Assembly (NCBI GenBank): GCA_035764725.1
Contig: DASTYT010000137.1
Coordinates: forward strand, 1 to 35,759
Origin: Candidatus Methylomirabilota bacterium
GTDB lineage: Bacteria > Methylomirabilota > Methylomirabilia > Rokubacteriales > CSP1-6
Length of the DNA: 35,759 nucleotides
Reading direction: 5' to 3'
A model generated the notes under the pieces. The model did not search any database. It was given only the letters and a program-made list of their open reading frames with translations, and was not told the origin of the DNA. This document shows, one piece after another, positions 14,926 through 24,971 of this stretch (positions within the stretch are counted from its first letter, which is position 1; each line of letters starts with the position of its first letter). Position numbers and translations under genes: made by a program.

Positions 14926-16284
14926 CTAGACCAGCGGCCAGACGTCGGAATGGGTGCGGGGGAACAGGATGTCCAGGAGGGCGCGCGCCTCGCCGGTGCG
15001 GACCATGCAGTCGGGATATGTCGCCATCAGCTGATCGAGGCTCTGATAACCGAGGACGAGCTGCACCCACGCGAGCCCGGGGAACAGCGCCGAGGGCCGC
15101 CGCGGATCCGCTGAAGGGATCCCGAACTCCTGGCCCACCACGTCGCGCGCCAGCTCCCACGGCTCGGCCGTCTTCACCCGGCCCTCGTCGAAGACGAGCC
15201 GGACACCTTGCCGGTAATTGCTGAGCGTCAGCGCGCCGGCGTAGCCGGCCAGGGCGGAAGCGGCGAGGCGGCGCTCGAGGGCCGGGGCGACCTGGCGGAG
15301 GAAGCCCGCCATGTCCGGGATGCGGGCGTAGAGGGCGTAGGGCCGCCAGCGGTCGGTCAGCTGAATGGTTTCGTAGAGCGGGTTCTCCAGGCCCACGTGC
15401 CAGAGCTGTATCTGGGTGAAGGTGCCGCCATACCGGGCCGCGTAGGCGCTGCCGGTGGCCTCCAGATACGCGTGGACGGCCGGGAAGGGGGCGCGCCAGG
15501 AGAGGCCCGGCCGGATCTCGTAGTGCGTGAGCGCGGCCGCTGATCCCGCCCAGAGGACCGGAATGTGCGAGAGGAAGCCCGCCCGCTCGCCCTCCTGACT
15601 CTCGATCACGCGGAAGTCGACCCGCGAGAGGCTGCCGGGGCTGTGGCCCTCCAGCTCGTAGCGCCAGAGGCGCGCGTCGCGCGGCACCGAGACCGCGCTG
15701 CGAGTCCGGCTCCGGTCGTCGAGATCCACCACGAACGGCAGATCGTCCGCGCGCATTGGACGCACGCGGAAGGGCAGGCGCGCGTCGGAGGCGGGCGGCG
15801 CGAGATCACTGCGGGAGAACCGCGGCCCGCCGCCCCGCGGCAGCGCCATCTCGTAGCCGAACTGGCGATAGAACCAGGGGATGCCCGCGATCACCTGCAT
15901 CAGCTCGCCACGCTCGGCGCTCGCGCGATGGAGCGCCTCGAACTGAGCCCGCACGAGCCCACGGCCCCGGTAGTCGGGCCGCGACCCCACCAGCTCGGGC
16001 TGACCCACGCGGAACGGCACGCCCCCGTACTCCCAGGTCTGCGAGATCAGGAGCATGGAGGAGACGATAGCGCCCGTCTTCCGATCCTCCACGATGAAGC
16101 CGTCCTCCGACTTGAACGTGGGGTGGCGGCCTCCGAGGAGATCGCGCGTCCAGACGCCGAGCGGCGGGAACGGCTCCGGCATGTCCTGAAAGCGGATCTG
16201 GTCCGCGTTGAAGGCGGCCAGGGCGTCCGCGTCGGCCGCGGTGGTGCGGCGGAGGATCAGCCCGTCCCCGAGATCCTGGACCAT
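14926..16284 (-). CDS. Eis-like two-domain GNAT acetyltransferase
   Basis: The ATG at 16284 gives 452 residues; a GTG at 16302 would add six. The N-terminal GNAT domain has LILRRTTAADADALAAF, a beta-bulge segment PELVGSRPDYRGRGLVRAQFEALH that forms the acetyl-CoA pyrophosphate loop (R-x-R-G-L-V-R), and IPWFYRQFGYEMALP, typical of the Eis group. A second degenerate GNAT-like half and a sterol-carrier-like C-terminal part follow, as expected from length. There is no signal peptide. It lies 32 bp after ntrX on the same strand and may be read with it. The acceptor cannot be told from sequence. Confidence 0.82.
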   Translation of the reverse strand: MVQDLGDGLILRRTTAADADALAAFNADQIRFQDMPEPFPPLGVWTRDLLGGRHPTFKSEDGFIVEDRKTGAIVSSMLLISQTWEYGGVPFRVGQPELVGSRPDYRGRGLVRAQFEALHRASAERGELMQVIAGIPWFYRQFGYEMALPRGGGPRFSRSDLAPPASDARLPFRVRPMRADDLPFVVDLDDRSRTRSAVSVPRDARLWRYELEGHSPGSLSRVDFRVIESQEGERAGFLSHIPVLWAGSAAALTHYEIRPGLSWRAPFPAVHAYLEATGSAYAARYGGTFTQIQLWHVGLENPLYETIQLTDRWRPYALYARIPDMAGFLRQVAPALERRLAASALAGYAGALTLSNYRQGVRLVFDEGRVKTAEPWELARDVVGQEFGIPSADPRRPSALFPGLAWVQLVLGYQSLDQLMATYPDCMVRTGEARALLDILFPRTHSDVWPLV

Positions 16285-16334
16285 GACGCCACCGAGTAGC
16301 ACGGCGGCGGCGCCAAAGGCAATGCGGCCGGTGG

Positions 16335-17702
<1,368 letters not shown>

Positions 17703-17703
17703 G

Positions 17704-19947
17704 CTAGACCTGCAGCGGCGCCGCCGCGGCGGCGAGCCGGCCCGCGGGCAGCTCGATCACGAAGCGGCTGCCCTGGGGAAGATTGTCCTCCACCCAGATG
17801 CTCCCGCCGTGGTCGGTGACGATCTGGTGCACGATGGCGAGGCCCAGCCCCATGCCGGTGGCCTTGGTGGAGAAGTAGGGGACGAAGAGCCGCTCCTTGT
17901 CCTCCGGGCTGATCCCGGGCCCGGTGTCCGAGACCATGATGCGGGCGCGCCGGGACTCGGCCAGCCAGACCGTCTCCACCAACACCTCCCCCGTCACCCC
18001 CACCGCCTCCACCGCGTTCTCCACGAGGTTCAGCACCGCGCGCTTGATCTGGTTCGGGTCCACCTCGATCGGCGGCAGCTCCGTCGAGAACGCGGACTTG
18101 ATGCCCAGCGCGGGGTGCGACTCCCGGTAGAGCACGCACACACCGTCGAGCAGCCGCGCCAGGTCGGTCGAGCGGAGCGCCAGCGCGGGCATCCGCGCGA
18201 AGCGGGAGAACTCGTCCACGAGCTGCTTAAGACCGTCCACTTCCTGGATGATCGTGCCGGTGGCCTCGTCGAGCAGCCGTTTTTCGTCGGCGCTGCGGTC
18301 ACCCGCCAGTCGGCGGCGGAGACGCTGGGCCGAGAGCTGGATGGGGGTGAGCGGGTTCTTGATCTCGTGCGCGATGCGCTGGGCGACCTCGCGCCAGGCG
18401 GCCAGGCGCTGGGCTTTCAAGAGCTCGGTGAGGTCGTCGAACACCAGCACCATGCCCATGTCCGCGCCGTCCGGGCCCTTGAGCGCGGTGGCCGAAGCCA
18501 GGAGCGTGATGGCCTGGCCGTCGCGCCGGAGGTGCACCTCGCGCTCCACCGTGCCCTCGCCCAGACGCGCCATGCGCGCGACCAGGGCGGAGATCTCCGC
18601 ATAGTCGGGCCGGCGCAGCGCCACGCTGGCGGAGAGGCCCTGGACGCTGCTCGCGGGGATCCCCAGCATGCGCTCGGCCGCCCCGTTGATCGTCGTGATG
18701 CGCCCGGCGGGATCGAGCGAGACCACGCCGGTGGCCACCGCGCCCAGCACGGTCTCGGTGTAGCTCCGGCGCATCTCCATCTCGCCGTGCTTGGCCTGGA
18801 GGTCGGCGTACGCGGCCTCGAGCTTCGCCTTGGACGAGGCGAGGTCGCTCGTCATCTGGTTGAAGGAGTCCACCAGGATGCCGATCTCGTCGTCGGCGCG
18901 CGCCTGCACCTTGTAGGCGAGGTTGCCCGCGGCGACTTCTCGTGTTCCCTCCGCCAGCATCTGGATGGGCTCGGTGATGCCGCGCGCGAGGTAGAGGCCG
19001 AACCAGGTGGCGGAGAACACGATGATCAGCGTCATCAAGAGGAACAGCAGGATGTAGATGCCCTTGATGGGATTCTTCAGCAGCTTGAGCTGCTTGTATT
19101 CCTGGAAGGCCTGGCTGATGCCGCGCAGGCGGTTCTCGAGGCGCTGGGCCACATGGATGGAGACGACGAGGCTGCCGATCACCTCGCGATCCAGGTCGCG
19201 CACGGGCACGACGGCCTGGATCATGTCGCCGTTCTCCAGCTCCTGCACGGTCGTCACTTCCTGGCCGCCCAGCCCCTGCGCGATCTTGCCCTGGGCGATG
19301 GCGCGCGTGCCCATCGAGCCCATGGCGGGGTCCTTCACGTGCAGGATCTCGTTGCTCTTCCGGTCGAAGAGGGTGATCGCGGAGAGGGCGAGCCGCTCAC
19401 GCTGCTCGCCGAGGAAGGCCTCGAGCGGCTCGCGCTGCGTCTCCGACATGAGCCCCTCCCGCTCCACCACGCGGGCCATGAAGCGTCCGTGGCGAAGGGC
19501 GGTGCTCTCGAGCGTCTGGTAGTAGGTCTGAGCGACCTCGAGGGCCTGGTCCAGGGGCTTCTCGACCTGCGGCTTGAACCAGCCCTCGATCGAGGTGGTG
19601 ATGAAGTTGGAGGCGATGATGAAGATGAGGATGCTCGGCACCAGCGCGAGGGACAGAAAGGCGAGGACCAGCTTCACCTTGAAGCGGGCGCCGATGCCCT
19701 TCTGCCGATGCTCGAAGCCGAGCTTGACGAGGTTGCGGAAGAGAAGGACGAGGAGCAGCAAGAAGACGATGACGTTGAGGTTCAGCAGCGCCAGCACGAC
19801 GAGATTCGACGCGACCGGCAGCTGGGGGGCCCGCAGCGCGAACTCGAAGGACGAGGCCAGGACCAGCACCACCAGCACCGCGCTGATGATGAGCAGGTTG
19901 CGCTTGCGCTTGCCCTGGTCTCGGGAGGTCTCGGCGAGCGGGCTCAC
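17704..19947 (-). CDS. ntrY: NtrY-type membrane sensor histidine kinase
   Basis: The GTG at 19947 overlaps the DUF4390 stop (GTGA), giving 747 residues; a longer open frame to 20025 is only overlap. Three N-terminal membrane segments (about 18-35, 47-70, 91-113) are followed by a periplasmic sensor region and a fourth segment (GIYILLFLLMTLIIVFSATW). HAMP comes next (ITEPIQMLAEGTREVAAGNL), then a PAS domain (TGVVSLDPAGRITTINGAAERMLG). The kinase core has the H-box RIAHEIKNPLTPIQLSAQRL, N-box NLVENAVEA, and the DTGPGISPEDKERLF and GMGLGLAIVHQI boxes. It phosphorylates the NtrX encoded one base downstream. The layout matches the NtrY family fully. Confidence 0.94.
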   Translation of the reverse strand: MSPLAETSRDQGKRKRNLLIISAVLVVLVLASSFEFALRAPQLPVASNLVVLALLNLNVIVFLLLLVLLFRNLVKLGFEHRQKGIGARFKVKLVLAFLSLALVPSILIFIIASNFITTSIEGWFKPQVEKPLDQALEVAQTYYQTLESTALRHGRFMARVVEREGLMSETQREPLEAFLGEQRERLALSAITLFDRKSNEILHVKDPAMGSMGTRAIAQGKIAQGLGGQEVTTVQELENGDMIQAVVPVRDLDREVIGSLVVSIHVAQRLENRLRGISQAFQEYKQLKLLKNPIKGIYILLFLLMTLIIVFSATWFGLYLARGITEPIQMLAEGTREVAAGNLAYKVQARADDEIGILVDSFNQMTSDLASSKAKLEAAYADLQAKHGEMEMRRSYTETVLGAVATGVVSLDPAGRITTINGAAERMLGIPASSVQGLSASVALRRPDYAEISALVARMARLGEGTVEREVHLRRDGQAITLLASATALKGPDGADMGMVLVFDDLTELLKAQRLAAWREVAQRIAHEIKNPLTPIQLSAQRLRRRLAGDRSADEKRLLDEATGTIIQEVDGLKQLVDEFSRFARMPALALRSTDLARLLDGVCVLYRESHPALGIKSAFSTELPPIEVDPNQIKRAVLNLVENAVEAVGVTGEVLVETVWLAESRRARIMVSDTGPGISPEDKERLFVPYFSTKATGMGLGLAIVHQIVTDHGGSIWVEDNLPQGSRFVIELPAGRLAAAAAPLQV

Positions 19948-20537
19948 TGGCTGCGGCTCGGCGTCAGGAGGTTGGACTGGATCCAGGGCGTCTCGGCGGC
20001 GTCGCCGGTCATACGGGCGACCCACGAGTTCTGGCCGTTGAGCGAGACGTCGGCGCGCACGCGCACGTAGTAGAGCTCGCGGCCGTCGAGCGAGGCTCCC
20101 GGCGCGAGCTTCGAGAGCCGGAGGTCCGAGAGCACGCGCTGGGCCTCGCGAAGGTTCTTCGTGAGGAAGGGCTCGCGCTGCTCGCCGGCGAGCGAGGCAA
20201 CGCGGTACTCCTTGGTGAGCACGTTGTACGTGAGCTGCCGCTCCACCATGCGCGTTTGCACCATGCGCTCGACCCAGAAGCGGCTGTATTGCCAGAGCTC
20301 CACGTGGTAGCGCACGTGCGTCGGCACGCCGGAGTGGAGGCTCTCGTGCAGCGTGGCCGGGATCGCGCCCAGCAGCACGACCTGGACCGTGACGTCGAAG
20401 TCGTTGAAGAACACGGAGAGGTTGCCGATGCGGATCTCGGCCTCGGCGGGCGCCGAGCCGACGAGAACCAGGCCGGCCAGGGCGCAGACCGCGAAGATGA
20501 GGTGCGAGGTCCGGGGGCGGGAAATCGGCGTCGCCAC
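19944..20537 (-). CDS. DUF4390 exported protein of the ntrYX operon
   Basis: The GTG at 20537 gives 197 residues. An N-terminal hydrophobic segment (HLIFAVCALAGLVLVG, then SAPAEAE) is a likely signal peptide. The rest fits DUF4390: RIGNLSVFFNDFDVTVQV, HESLHSGVPTHVRYHVELWQ, REAQRVLSDLRLSKL, YYVRVRADVSLNG. Genes of this family usually sit directly upstream of ntrY, as here. It is probably periplasmic and may modulate the kinase, but its function is unknown. A perfect TATAAT (20547-20552) ends nine bases before the GTG, and there is no Shine-Dalgarno sequence. Confidence 0.88.
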   Translation of the reverse strand: MATPISRPRTSHLIFAVCALAGLVLVGSAPAEAEIRIGNLSVFFNDFDVTVQVVLLGAIPATLHESLHSGVPTHVRYHVELWQYSRFWVERMVQTRMVERQLTYNVLTKEYRVASLAGEQREPFLTKNLREAQRVLSDLRLSKLAPGASLDGRELYYVRVRADVSLNGQNSWVARMTGDAAETPWIQSNLLTPSRSQ

Positions 20538-20546
20538 GACCGGACC

Positions 20547-20552
20547 ATTATA
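20547..20552 (-). promoter_or_regulatory. -10 element TATAAT of the DUF4390-ntrY-ntrX unit
   Basis: A perfect TATAAT on the minus strand lies nine bases from the GTG start at 20537. No convincing -35 is seen in the C-rich flank. The geometry suggests a leaderless transcript. Confidence 0.6.
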
Positions 20553-20603
20553 GCGTTCGGCCGGGCAGGGGGGGCAGGAACCACCCCTGGGGGACGGCGG
20601 CGG

Positions 20604-21512
20604 CTAGAGCGCCGCGACGCCCGGAGCGGACGGGTAGGCGGCCTCGGCGACCAGGTCCTCGACCCGCGCGCTGCGGTACCGCCGCCGCTCGGGAGCAGCG
20701 GCCTTCCGGATCGCCGCCACGAGCTGGTGGTTCATGGCGTGCCCGGCGTTCCGCGCGACCACGTGGCCGAGGATAGGCCGGCCGAGCAGGAAGAGGTCAC
20801 CGACCAGGTCGAGGATCTTGTGGCGCACGAACTCGTCCGGGAACCGCAGGCTTTCGTTGAGGATCGTTCTCTTGCCCACCACGATGGTATTGTCCAGCGA
20901 GCCGCCGCGGGCGAGCCCGCGCTGCCGCATGGCGCCGACGTCTTTCAGGAATCCATAGGTGCGAGCGGGCGCCACGTCCTCGGCGAACGTCTTCGGGGTG
21001 ATCTCGACCGTCACCGCCTGGAGCCCGATCGCGGGGTGCTCGTGGTCGAGGGTATAGCTCACCCGGAACGTGTCGCAGGGGAACATGCGCAGCCACCGTG
21101 AGCCGTCCTCGATCGAGATTGGCGTCCCGATGCGGATGGGGCGCCGGAGGGCGGGAAGGGGCACCTGACCCGCGCGCTCGAGGAGGTCCATGAACTCCTT
21201 GGCGCTGCCGTCCAGCCCGGGCAGCTCGTCGCCGGACACGTCCACGAGGAGATTGTCGAGACCCAGTCCGGCCGCGGCGGCCATGAGGTGCTCGATCGTC
21301 CGGACCCGCACGCCAAAGGCGCCAACGGTGGTGGCGAAGTGACCGTCCACCACGTGGTCCGTGTTGGCGGGGATCAGGGTGCCGTCGGGGGCCCGGAAGA
21401 GAATGCCAGTGTCACTGCCGGCGGGGGTCACCGTCAGGCGGGCCGTCTCGCCGGAATGGAGACCGAGACCCTCGATCGTGACCGAGCGTCGAACGGTCGT
21501 CTGATGGTCCAT
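20604..21512 (-). CDS. lpxC: UDP-3-O-acyl-N-acetylglucosamine deacetylase LpxC
   Basis: The ATG at 21512 gives 302 residues, the usual LpxC length; a GTG at 21545 would add 11 atypical residues. The zinc and catalytic motifs are present: TIEHLMAA (first zinc His, residue 75), LPGLDGSAKEF with the catalytic Glu region near residue 78-110, EFVRHKILDLVGDLFLLG (zinc His and Asp), and NAGHAMNHQL (general-acid His). The opening VTIEGLGLHSG is family-typical. It performs the committed step of lipid A synthesis and so shows an LPS-type outer membrane. It stands between the archease and the ntrYX unit; each flank has a gap with promoter-like sequence. Confidence 0.95.
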   Translation of the reverse strand: MDHQTTVRRSVTIEGLGLHSGETARLTVTPAGSDTGILFRAPDGTLIPANTDHVVDGHFATTVGAFGVRVRTIEHLMAAAAGLGLDNLLVDVSGDELPGLDGSAKEFMDLLERAGQVPLPALRRPIRIGTPISIEDGSRWLRMFPCDTFRVSYTLDHEHPAIGLQAVTVEITPKTFAEDVAPARTYGFLKDVGAMRQRGLARGGSLDNTIVVGKRTILNESLRFPDEFVRHKILDLVGDLFLLGRPILGHVVARNAGHAMNHQLVAAIRKAAAPERRRYRSARVEDLVAEAAYPSAPGVAAL

Positions 21513-21545
21513 GGCCGGGACAGGGATGAGCAAGCCAGGTGCCAC

Positions 21546-21683
21546 ACCGCGTTGTTGCCATCTAACATATTGACTAAGTGGACATAAGGGTCAGAACACC
21601 CCCGCTAGCCCTTGCCGCGTTGTGGTACGGCTGACACTCGATGACACCGAGCTTGTCTCATTTCGGTGACAGCTAGCTGACGC
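21546..21683 (-). promoter_or_regulatory. AT-richer upstream region of lpxC
   Basis: The spacer between the archease and lpxC contains an unusually AT-rich patch (21561-21600). It includes TATGTT on the minus strand and a 6-bp CACCGA/TCGGTG hairpin nearer the archease. It is the likely lpxC promoter region, but I cannot fix a -35/-10 pair. Confidence 0.3.
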
Positions 21684-22127
21684 TCAGACATCGACGATCA
21701 GCCGGGCTTCGTAGCCGCCTGGCACCGCCTCGACCGATACCTGATGGAGCGTGGCCGCCTTCACAACGGTGCCCAGCCGGTGCCGGCGCGGGTCTACCTC
21801 CTCTCCTCCGAGGAAGGAGTGGAGGCGGAGCGGCTCTCCACCCACCCGAGGAGAGGTCTCGAACACCTCGAGATCGACGGCCCGCGCCACGAAGCCCTCG
21901 ACCTCATGGACGTAGAGGCACTCGTTGATCCAGCTGACCAGGAGGGACTCGATCGTCTCGGCATGGGCCCGGACCTCCCGGCGGTCGCGCACCTCCACCG
22001 AGGCGGGCTCGACGATCAGGGCGAAGACGCCGAGGGCGGTCTGCACGAAGGCCTCGGCGGCGGTGGGCCCCCGGCCGATGACCCCCACGTCCGCTTCGAC
22101 GTCGAAGTAGTCGTAGCCTGGCGTCAC
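21684..22127 (-). CDS. Archease family protein
   Basis: The GTG at 22127 overlaps the rsmE stop (GTGA), giving 147 residues, the family length. The metal-site region reads YDYFDVEADVGVIG, where archeases usually have DHTADVG; both Asp are kept, while His-Thr is Val-Glu. Further family segments are ESLLVSWINECLYVHEVEGF and the C-terminal VKAATLHQVSVEAVPGGYEARLIVDV. Archease activates the RNA ligase RtcB in known systems. No rtcB is in the window, and here the gene is the tail of a chaperone/translation operon. The family call is good; the physiological role is open. Confidence 0.85.
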   Translation of the reverse strand: MTPGYDYFDVEADVGVIGRGPTAAEAFVQTALGVFALIVEPASVEVRDRREVRAHAETIESLLVSWINECLYVHEVEGFVARAVDLEVFETSPRVGGEPLRLHSFLGGEEVDPRRHRLGTVVKAATLHQVSVEAVPGGYEARLIVDV

Positions 22128-22921
22128 GGCGCGGCCCCATCGGCGCGACGCCCGAGATCGCCCCAGCGCGCCTGCAGCAGCGCGACCGCGACCGGGCCCG
22201 CCGTCTCGGTGCGTAGCAGCCGCGGCCCCAGGCCCGCGACGAGTGCGCCGGCCGCGCGGAGGGCCTCGACCTCGTCGTCGGCGAGCCCCCCCTCTGGGCC
22301 GACCACCACCGCCGCGCGCGGGGGGCGAGCCGTCGGCAACACCTCGGCGAGCGGCGCGGTCTCGCGCTCCCAGAGGCAGACGAGGACGCCCTCGCGGTCG
22401 CGCGCGTCACGCGCGGCCAGCCAGTCGGCGAGCGTGGCGGGCGCGGCCACGCCGGGCACGATCGCGCGACCGCACTGCTTGGACGCCTCGCGGGCCACGC
22501 GCTCCCAGCGGGCCCGCCGCGCCGCCCAGCGCGCGTGACTCTCCTCGCGCGCGATCGAGCGGGTGGTCATGAGCGGGGCGACCGCGCCCACGCCCAGCTC
22601 CGTGCTCATGCGAATGATGGTCTCGAGCTTGTCTCCCTTGGGCATGCCCTGAGCCAGGGTGAGCCCGAGCGGCGACTCGTCCGCGGGCGCGCCGGCCTCG
22701 AGGATCTCACCCTCCGCGCGCGTGCCCAGCGCGGTGAGGCGCACCGTCCATTCGTGGCCGAGCCCATCCATCGCCCGGACGAGGTCGCCCACGCTGAGGC
22801 GCAGCACGCGGCGCACATGGCGCGTCTCGCCGGCGTCCAGCACGATGCGCGCGCCGCGCACCGCGTCGGGGCGCACGTGGACGCGCGTCCCGGGAGCGCC
22901 GGCTCCGCCGGCGGGGATCAT
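22124..22921 (-). CDS. rsmE: 16S rRNA (uracil1498-N3)-methyltransferase RsmE
   Basis: The ATG at 22921 gives 265 residues. The N-terminal PUA-like part (ETRHVRRVLRLSVGDLV) is followed by a SPOUT methyltransferase. Diagnostic RsmE blocks are AQGMPKGDKLETIIRMSTELG, REASKQCGR, the SAM-binding VVVGPEGGLADDEV, and the knot LGPRLLRTETAGPVAVALLQ. It methylates N3 of U1498 in 16S rRNA. It follows prmA by 61 bp and overlaps the archease by 4 bp. The dnaJ-prmA-rsmE order is conserved in many bacteria. Confidence 0.94.
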   Translation of the reverse strand: MIPAGGAGAPGTRVHVRPDAVRGARIVLDAGETRHVRRVLRLSVGDLVRAMDGLGHEWTVRLTALGTRAEGEILEAGAPADESPLGLTLAQGMPKGDKLETIIRMSTELGVGAVAPLMTTRSIAREESHARWAARRARWERVAREASKQCGRAIVPGVAAPATLADWLAARDARDREGVLVCLWERETAPLAEVLPTARPPRAAVVVGPEGGLADDEVEALRAAGALVAGLGPRLLRTETAGPVAVALLQARWGDLGRRADGAAP

Positions 22922-22982
22922 TCGTCTCGCCGGGAGACCAAACCGTCCAGGCCGCGACTTGGCCTCTCCGCGCCTTTGGCGC

Positions 22983-23870
22983 TCATGGGGTGACGTGGTC
23001 TCTGACCAGCAGCGAGGCCGCCCAGCCGTCGCGCTCGAGCGACTCGCGGGGGGTGAAGCCGTGGGGGACGAGCGCGCGCGTCACCTGATCGTCCTCGCCG
23101 ACCAGCATGCCGCCCAGCACGAGGGCGCCGAAGGGCGCGACGCGCCGACGGTACTCCCGCACGAGGGCGAGGTGGGTATGGGTCAGGATGTTGGCCAGCA
23201 CGAGATCGTAGGCCGCGGCGCGGGGTAAGGACTCGGGCCCGCCCGTGCTCACGTCGATGCGGTCGTCCACGCCGTTGGCCGCGGCGTTCTGCCGGGCGGC
23301 GGAGATCGCGTCCGGATCCAGGTCGATGGCGGTGACGCGCGGCGCGCCCAGCGCCACCGCCGCCACCGCGAGAATGCCCGTGCCCGTCCCGACGTCGAGC
23401 ACCCGGCCGGCCGGCTTGGCGGCCAGCCAGCGATCGAGCAGGGCGAGACAGCTCTCGGTGCTGCCATGATGCCCCGTGCCGAACGCGCGGCCGGGCTCGA
23501 TGACGATCCGCAGGCGTCCCGCGGGCGTGGGCGTCGTCTCCCACGGCGGCGCCACGAAGAGCCGCTCGCCGACGGACAGCGGCGGGAACGACTGCTGCCA
23601 GGCGCTGGCCCACCGCTCGTCGTGGATGGGGTGGATCTCGGCGTCCCCGCCGATGTCGAACTGCATGGCGCGCAGTCCGGCGCGGTAGGTCTCGACGGCG
23701 CGGAGCAGGGCGGTGGAGGACGCGCTCGCCGCGTAGAACGCCCGCAGCCGCGGCGGCGTGGGAGGCGTCTGCTCCTCGACCACGCCGAGGGCGCCCTGCT
23801 CCCACAGGAAGTTCGTCAGGCCCTCGGTCGTCTCCGCGGTGGTGGGAACGGTGAGCTCCCAGAACTCCAT
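22983..23870 (-). CDS. prmA: Ribosomal protein L11 methyltransferase PrmA
   Basis: The ATG at 23870 overlaps the dnaJ stop (TGATG), giving 295 residues; the frame is open far upstream within dnaJ, but that is shadow. The start MEFWELTVPT is family-typical. Features are a substrate domain to about residue 110, then IEPGRAFGTGHHGSTESCLALL, the SAM motif I VLDVGTGTGILAVAAVALGA, AIDLDPDAISAARQNAAANG and motif IV DLVLANILT. It trimethylates ribosomal protein L11. It lies directly after dnaJ, as in Firmicutes and others. Confidence 0.94.
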   Translation of the reverse strand: MEFWELTVPTTAETTEGLTNFLWEQGALGVVEEQTPPTPPRLRAFYAASASSTALLRAVETYRAGLRAMQFDIGGDAEIHPIHDERWASAWQQSFPPLSVGERLFVAPPWETTPTPAGRLRIVIEPGRAFGTGHHGSTESCLALLDRWLAAKPAGRVLDVGTGTGILAVAAVALGAPRVTAIDLDPDAISAARQNAAANGVDDRIDVSTGGPESLPRAAAYDLVLANILTHTHLALVREYRRRVAPFGALVLGGMLVGEDDQVTRALVPHGFTPRESLERDGWAASLLVRDHVTP

Positions 23871-24970
23871 CAGGAGCCGAAGAGCTGCTTCATCCGCTCG
23901 ACGAAGGACGTGTGTAGCGGCCCCCCGTGCTGGTTGGAGTCGCGATGGAACTCCTCGAGCAGCTCCCGCTGGCGCGCCGTGAGCTTGGTGGGGACTTCGA
24001 GCACGACCTGATAGACGGCGTCGCCGTGGCCACGTCCCCGGAGGTGCGGCAGGCCCTTGCCGCGCAGGCGGAGCTGCGCGCCGGGCTGGGTGCCCGGCGG
24101 CACCGTCAGCGTGGCCTTGCCGCCCAGCACCGGCACCTCCACGGAGTCGCCCAGCGCGGCCTGCGGGAAGGACAGCGGCAGCTCGCAGAGGAGATCGGCG
24201 CCCTGCCGCACGAAGATCTCGTGCGGCTTCACCGTGAGCACGACGTAGAGATCGCCGGGCGGGCCGCCGAACACGCCGCCCTCGCCCTCGCCGGCGAGCC
24301 GGAGCTGATTGCCGTCCTCGACGCCGGGCGGGATCGTGACCTTGAGGAGCTTCTCCCGGCGCACGCGCCCCTGGCCGCGGCAGTCCTTGCACGGGGCGCG
24401 GTTGATCTGCCCCTCGCCCCCGCACTGGGGGCACGGGCGCGCCACCGTGAGGAAGCCCTGGGAGAAGCGCACCTGGCCGGTGCCGCGGCAGGCGCCGCAG
24501 CCCTCGGGCTTGGTGCCGGGCTGCTGGCCCGACCCATGACACGTCTCGCAGGTTTCATTTCGTGGAATCTGGAGCTTTGTTTCCAGCCCCTCCGCCGCCT
24601 CCTCGAGGGTCAGCTCGAGATCGTAGCGGAGGTGCTCGCCGCGCCGCGCGCGGGTGCGGCGGCCACGCTCGCCGCCGCCGAAGAAGCCCTCGAAGAGGTC
24701 CTCGAAGATGGTCCCAAAGCCCTGGTCCGCTGGTCCAGCCCCGGACGTCGGCGCGGTGCCGAAGCGATCGTAATGCGCGCGCTTGTCGGGGTCGGAGAGG
24801 ATCCCGTAGGCCTCGGTGACCTCCTTGAAGCGCTCCTCGGCGGCCTTGTCTCCGGGATTCTTGTCGGGGTGGTAGAGCCGCGCGAGCTTGCGGTAGGCGG
24901 TCTTGAGAATGGTGTCGTCGGCGTCGCGCGGCACGCCGAGCACCGTGTAGTAGTTCTTGACCGAGGCCAC
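23870..24970 (-). CDS. dnaJ: Chaperone protein DnaJ (Hsp40)
   Basis: The GTG at 24970 lies one base after the grpE stop, giving 366 residues. The J domain (1-72) carries His34-Pro-Asp36. A Gly/Phe-rich linker (GFGTIFEDLFEGFFGGGE) leads to four zinc-finger repeats CETCHGSG, CGACRGTG, CPQCGGEG, CKDCRGQG. The C-terminal substrate domains include EIFVRQGADLLCELPLSFPQAALG. It is a full type I DnaJ that stimulates DnaK. The gene order is grpE-dnaJ with no dnaK between them, although dnaK commonly sits there. Confidence 0.95.
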   Translation of the reverse strand: MASVKNYYTVLGVPRDADDTILKTAYRKLARLYHPDKNPGDKAAEERFKEVTEAYGILSDPDKRAHYDRFGTAPTSGAGPADQGFGTIFEDLFEGFFGGGERGRRTRARRGEHLRYDLELTLEEAAEGLETKLQIPRNETCETCHGSGQQPGTKPEGCGACRGTGQVRFSQGFLTVARPCPQCGGEGQINRAPCKDCRGQGRVRREKLLKVTIPPGVEDGNQLRLAGEGEGGVFGGPPGDLYVVLTVKPHEIFVRQGADLLCELPLSFPQAALGDSVEVPVLGGKATLTVPPGTQPGAQLRLRGKGLPHLRGRGHGDAVYQVVLEVPTKLTARQRELLEEFHRDSNQHGGPLHTSFVERMKQLFGS

Positions 24971-24971
24971 G

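Noticed and set aside
21570..21600. TTGACT on the plus strand in the lpxC spacer as a plus-strand promoter
   Set aside because: No plus-strand gene follows and no -10 lies at suitable spacing.
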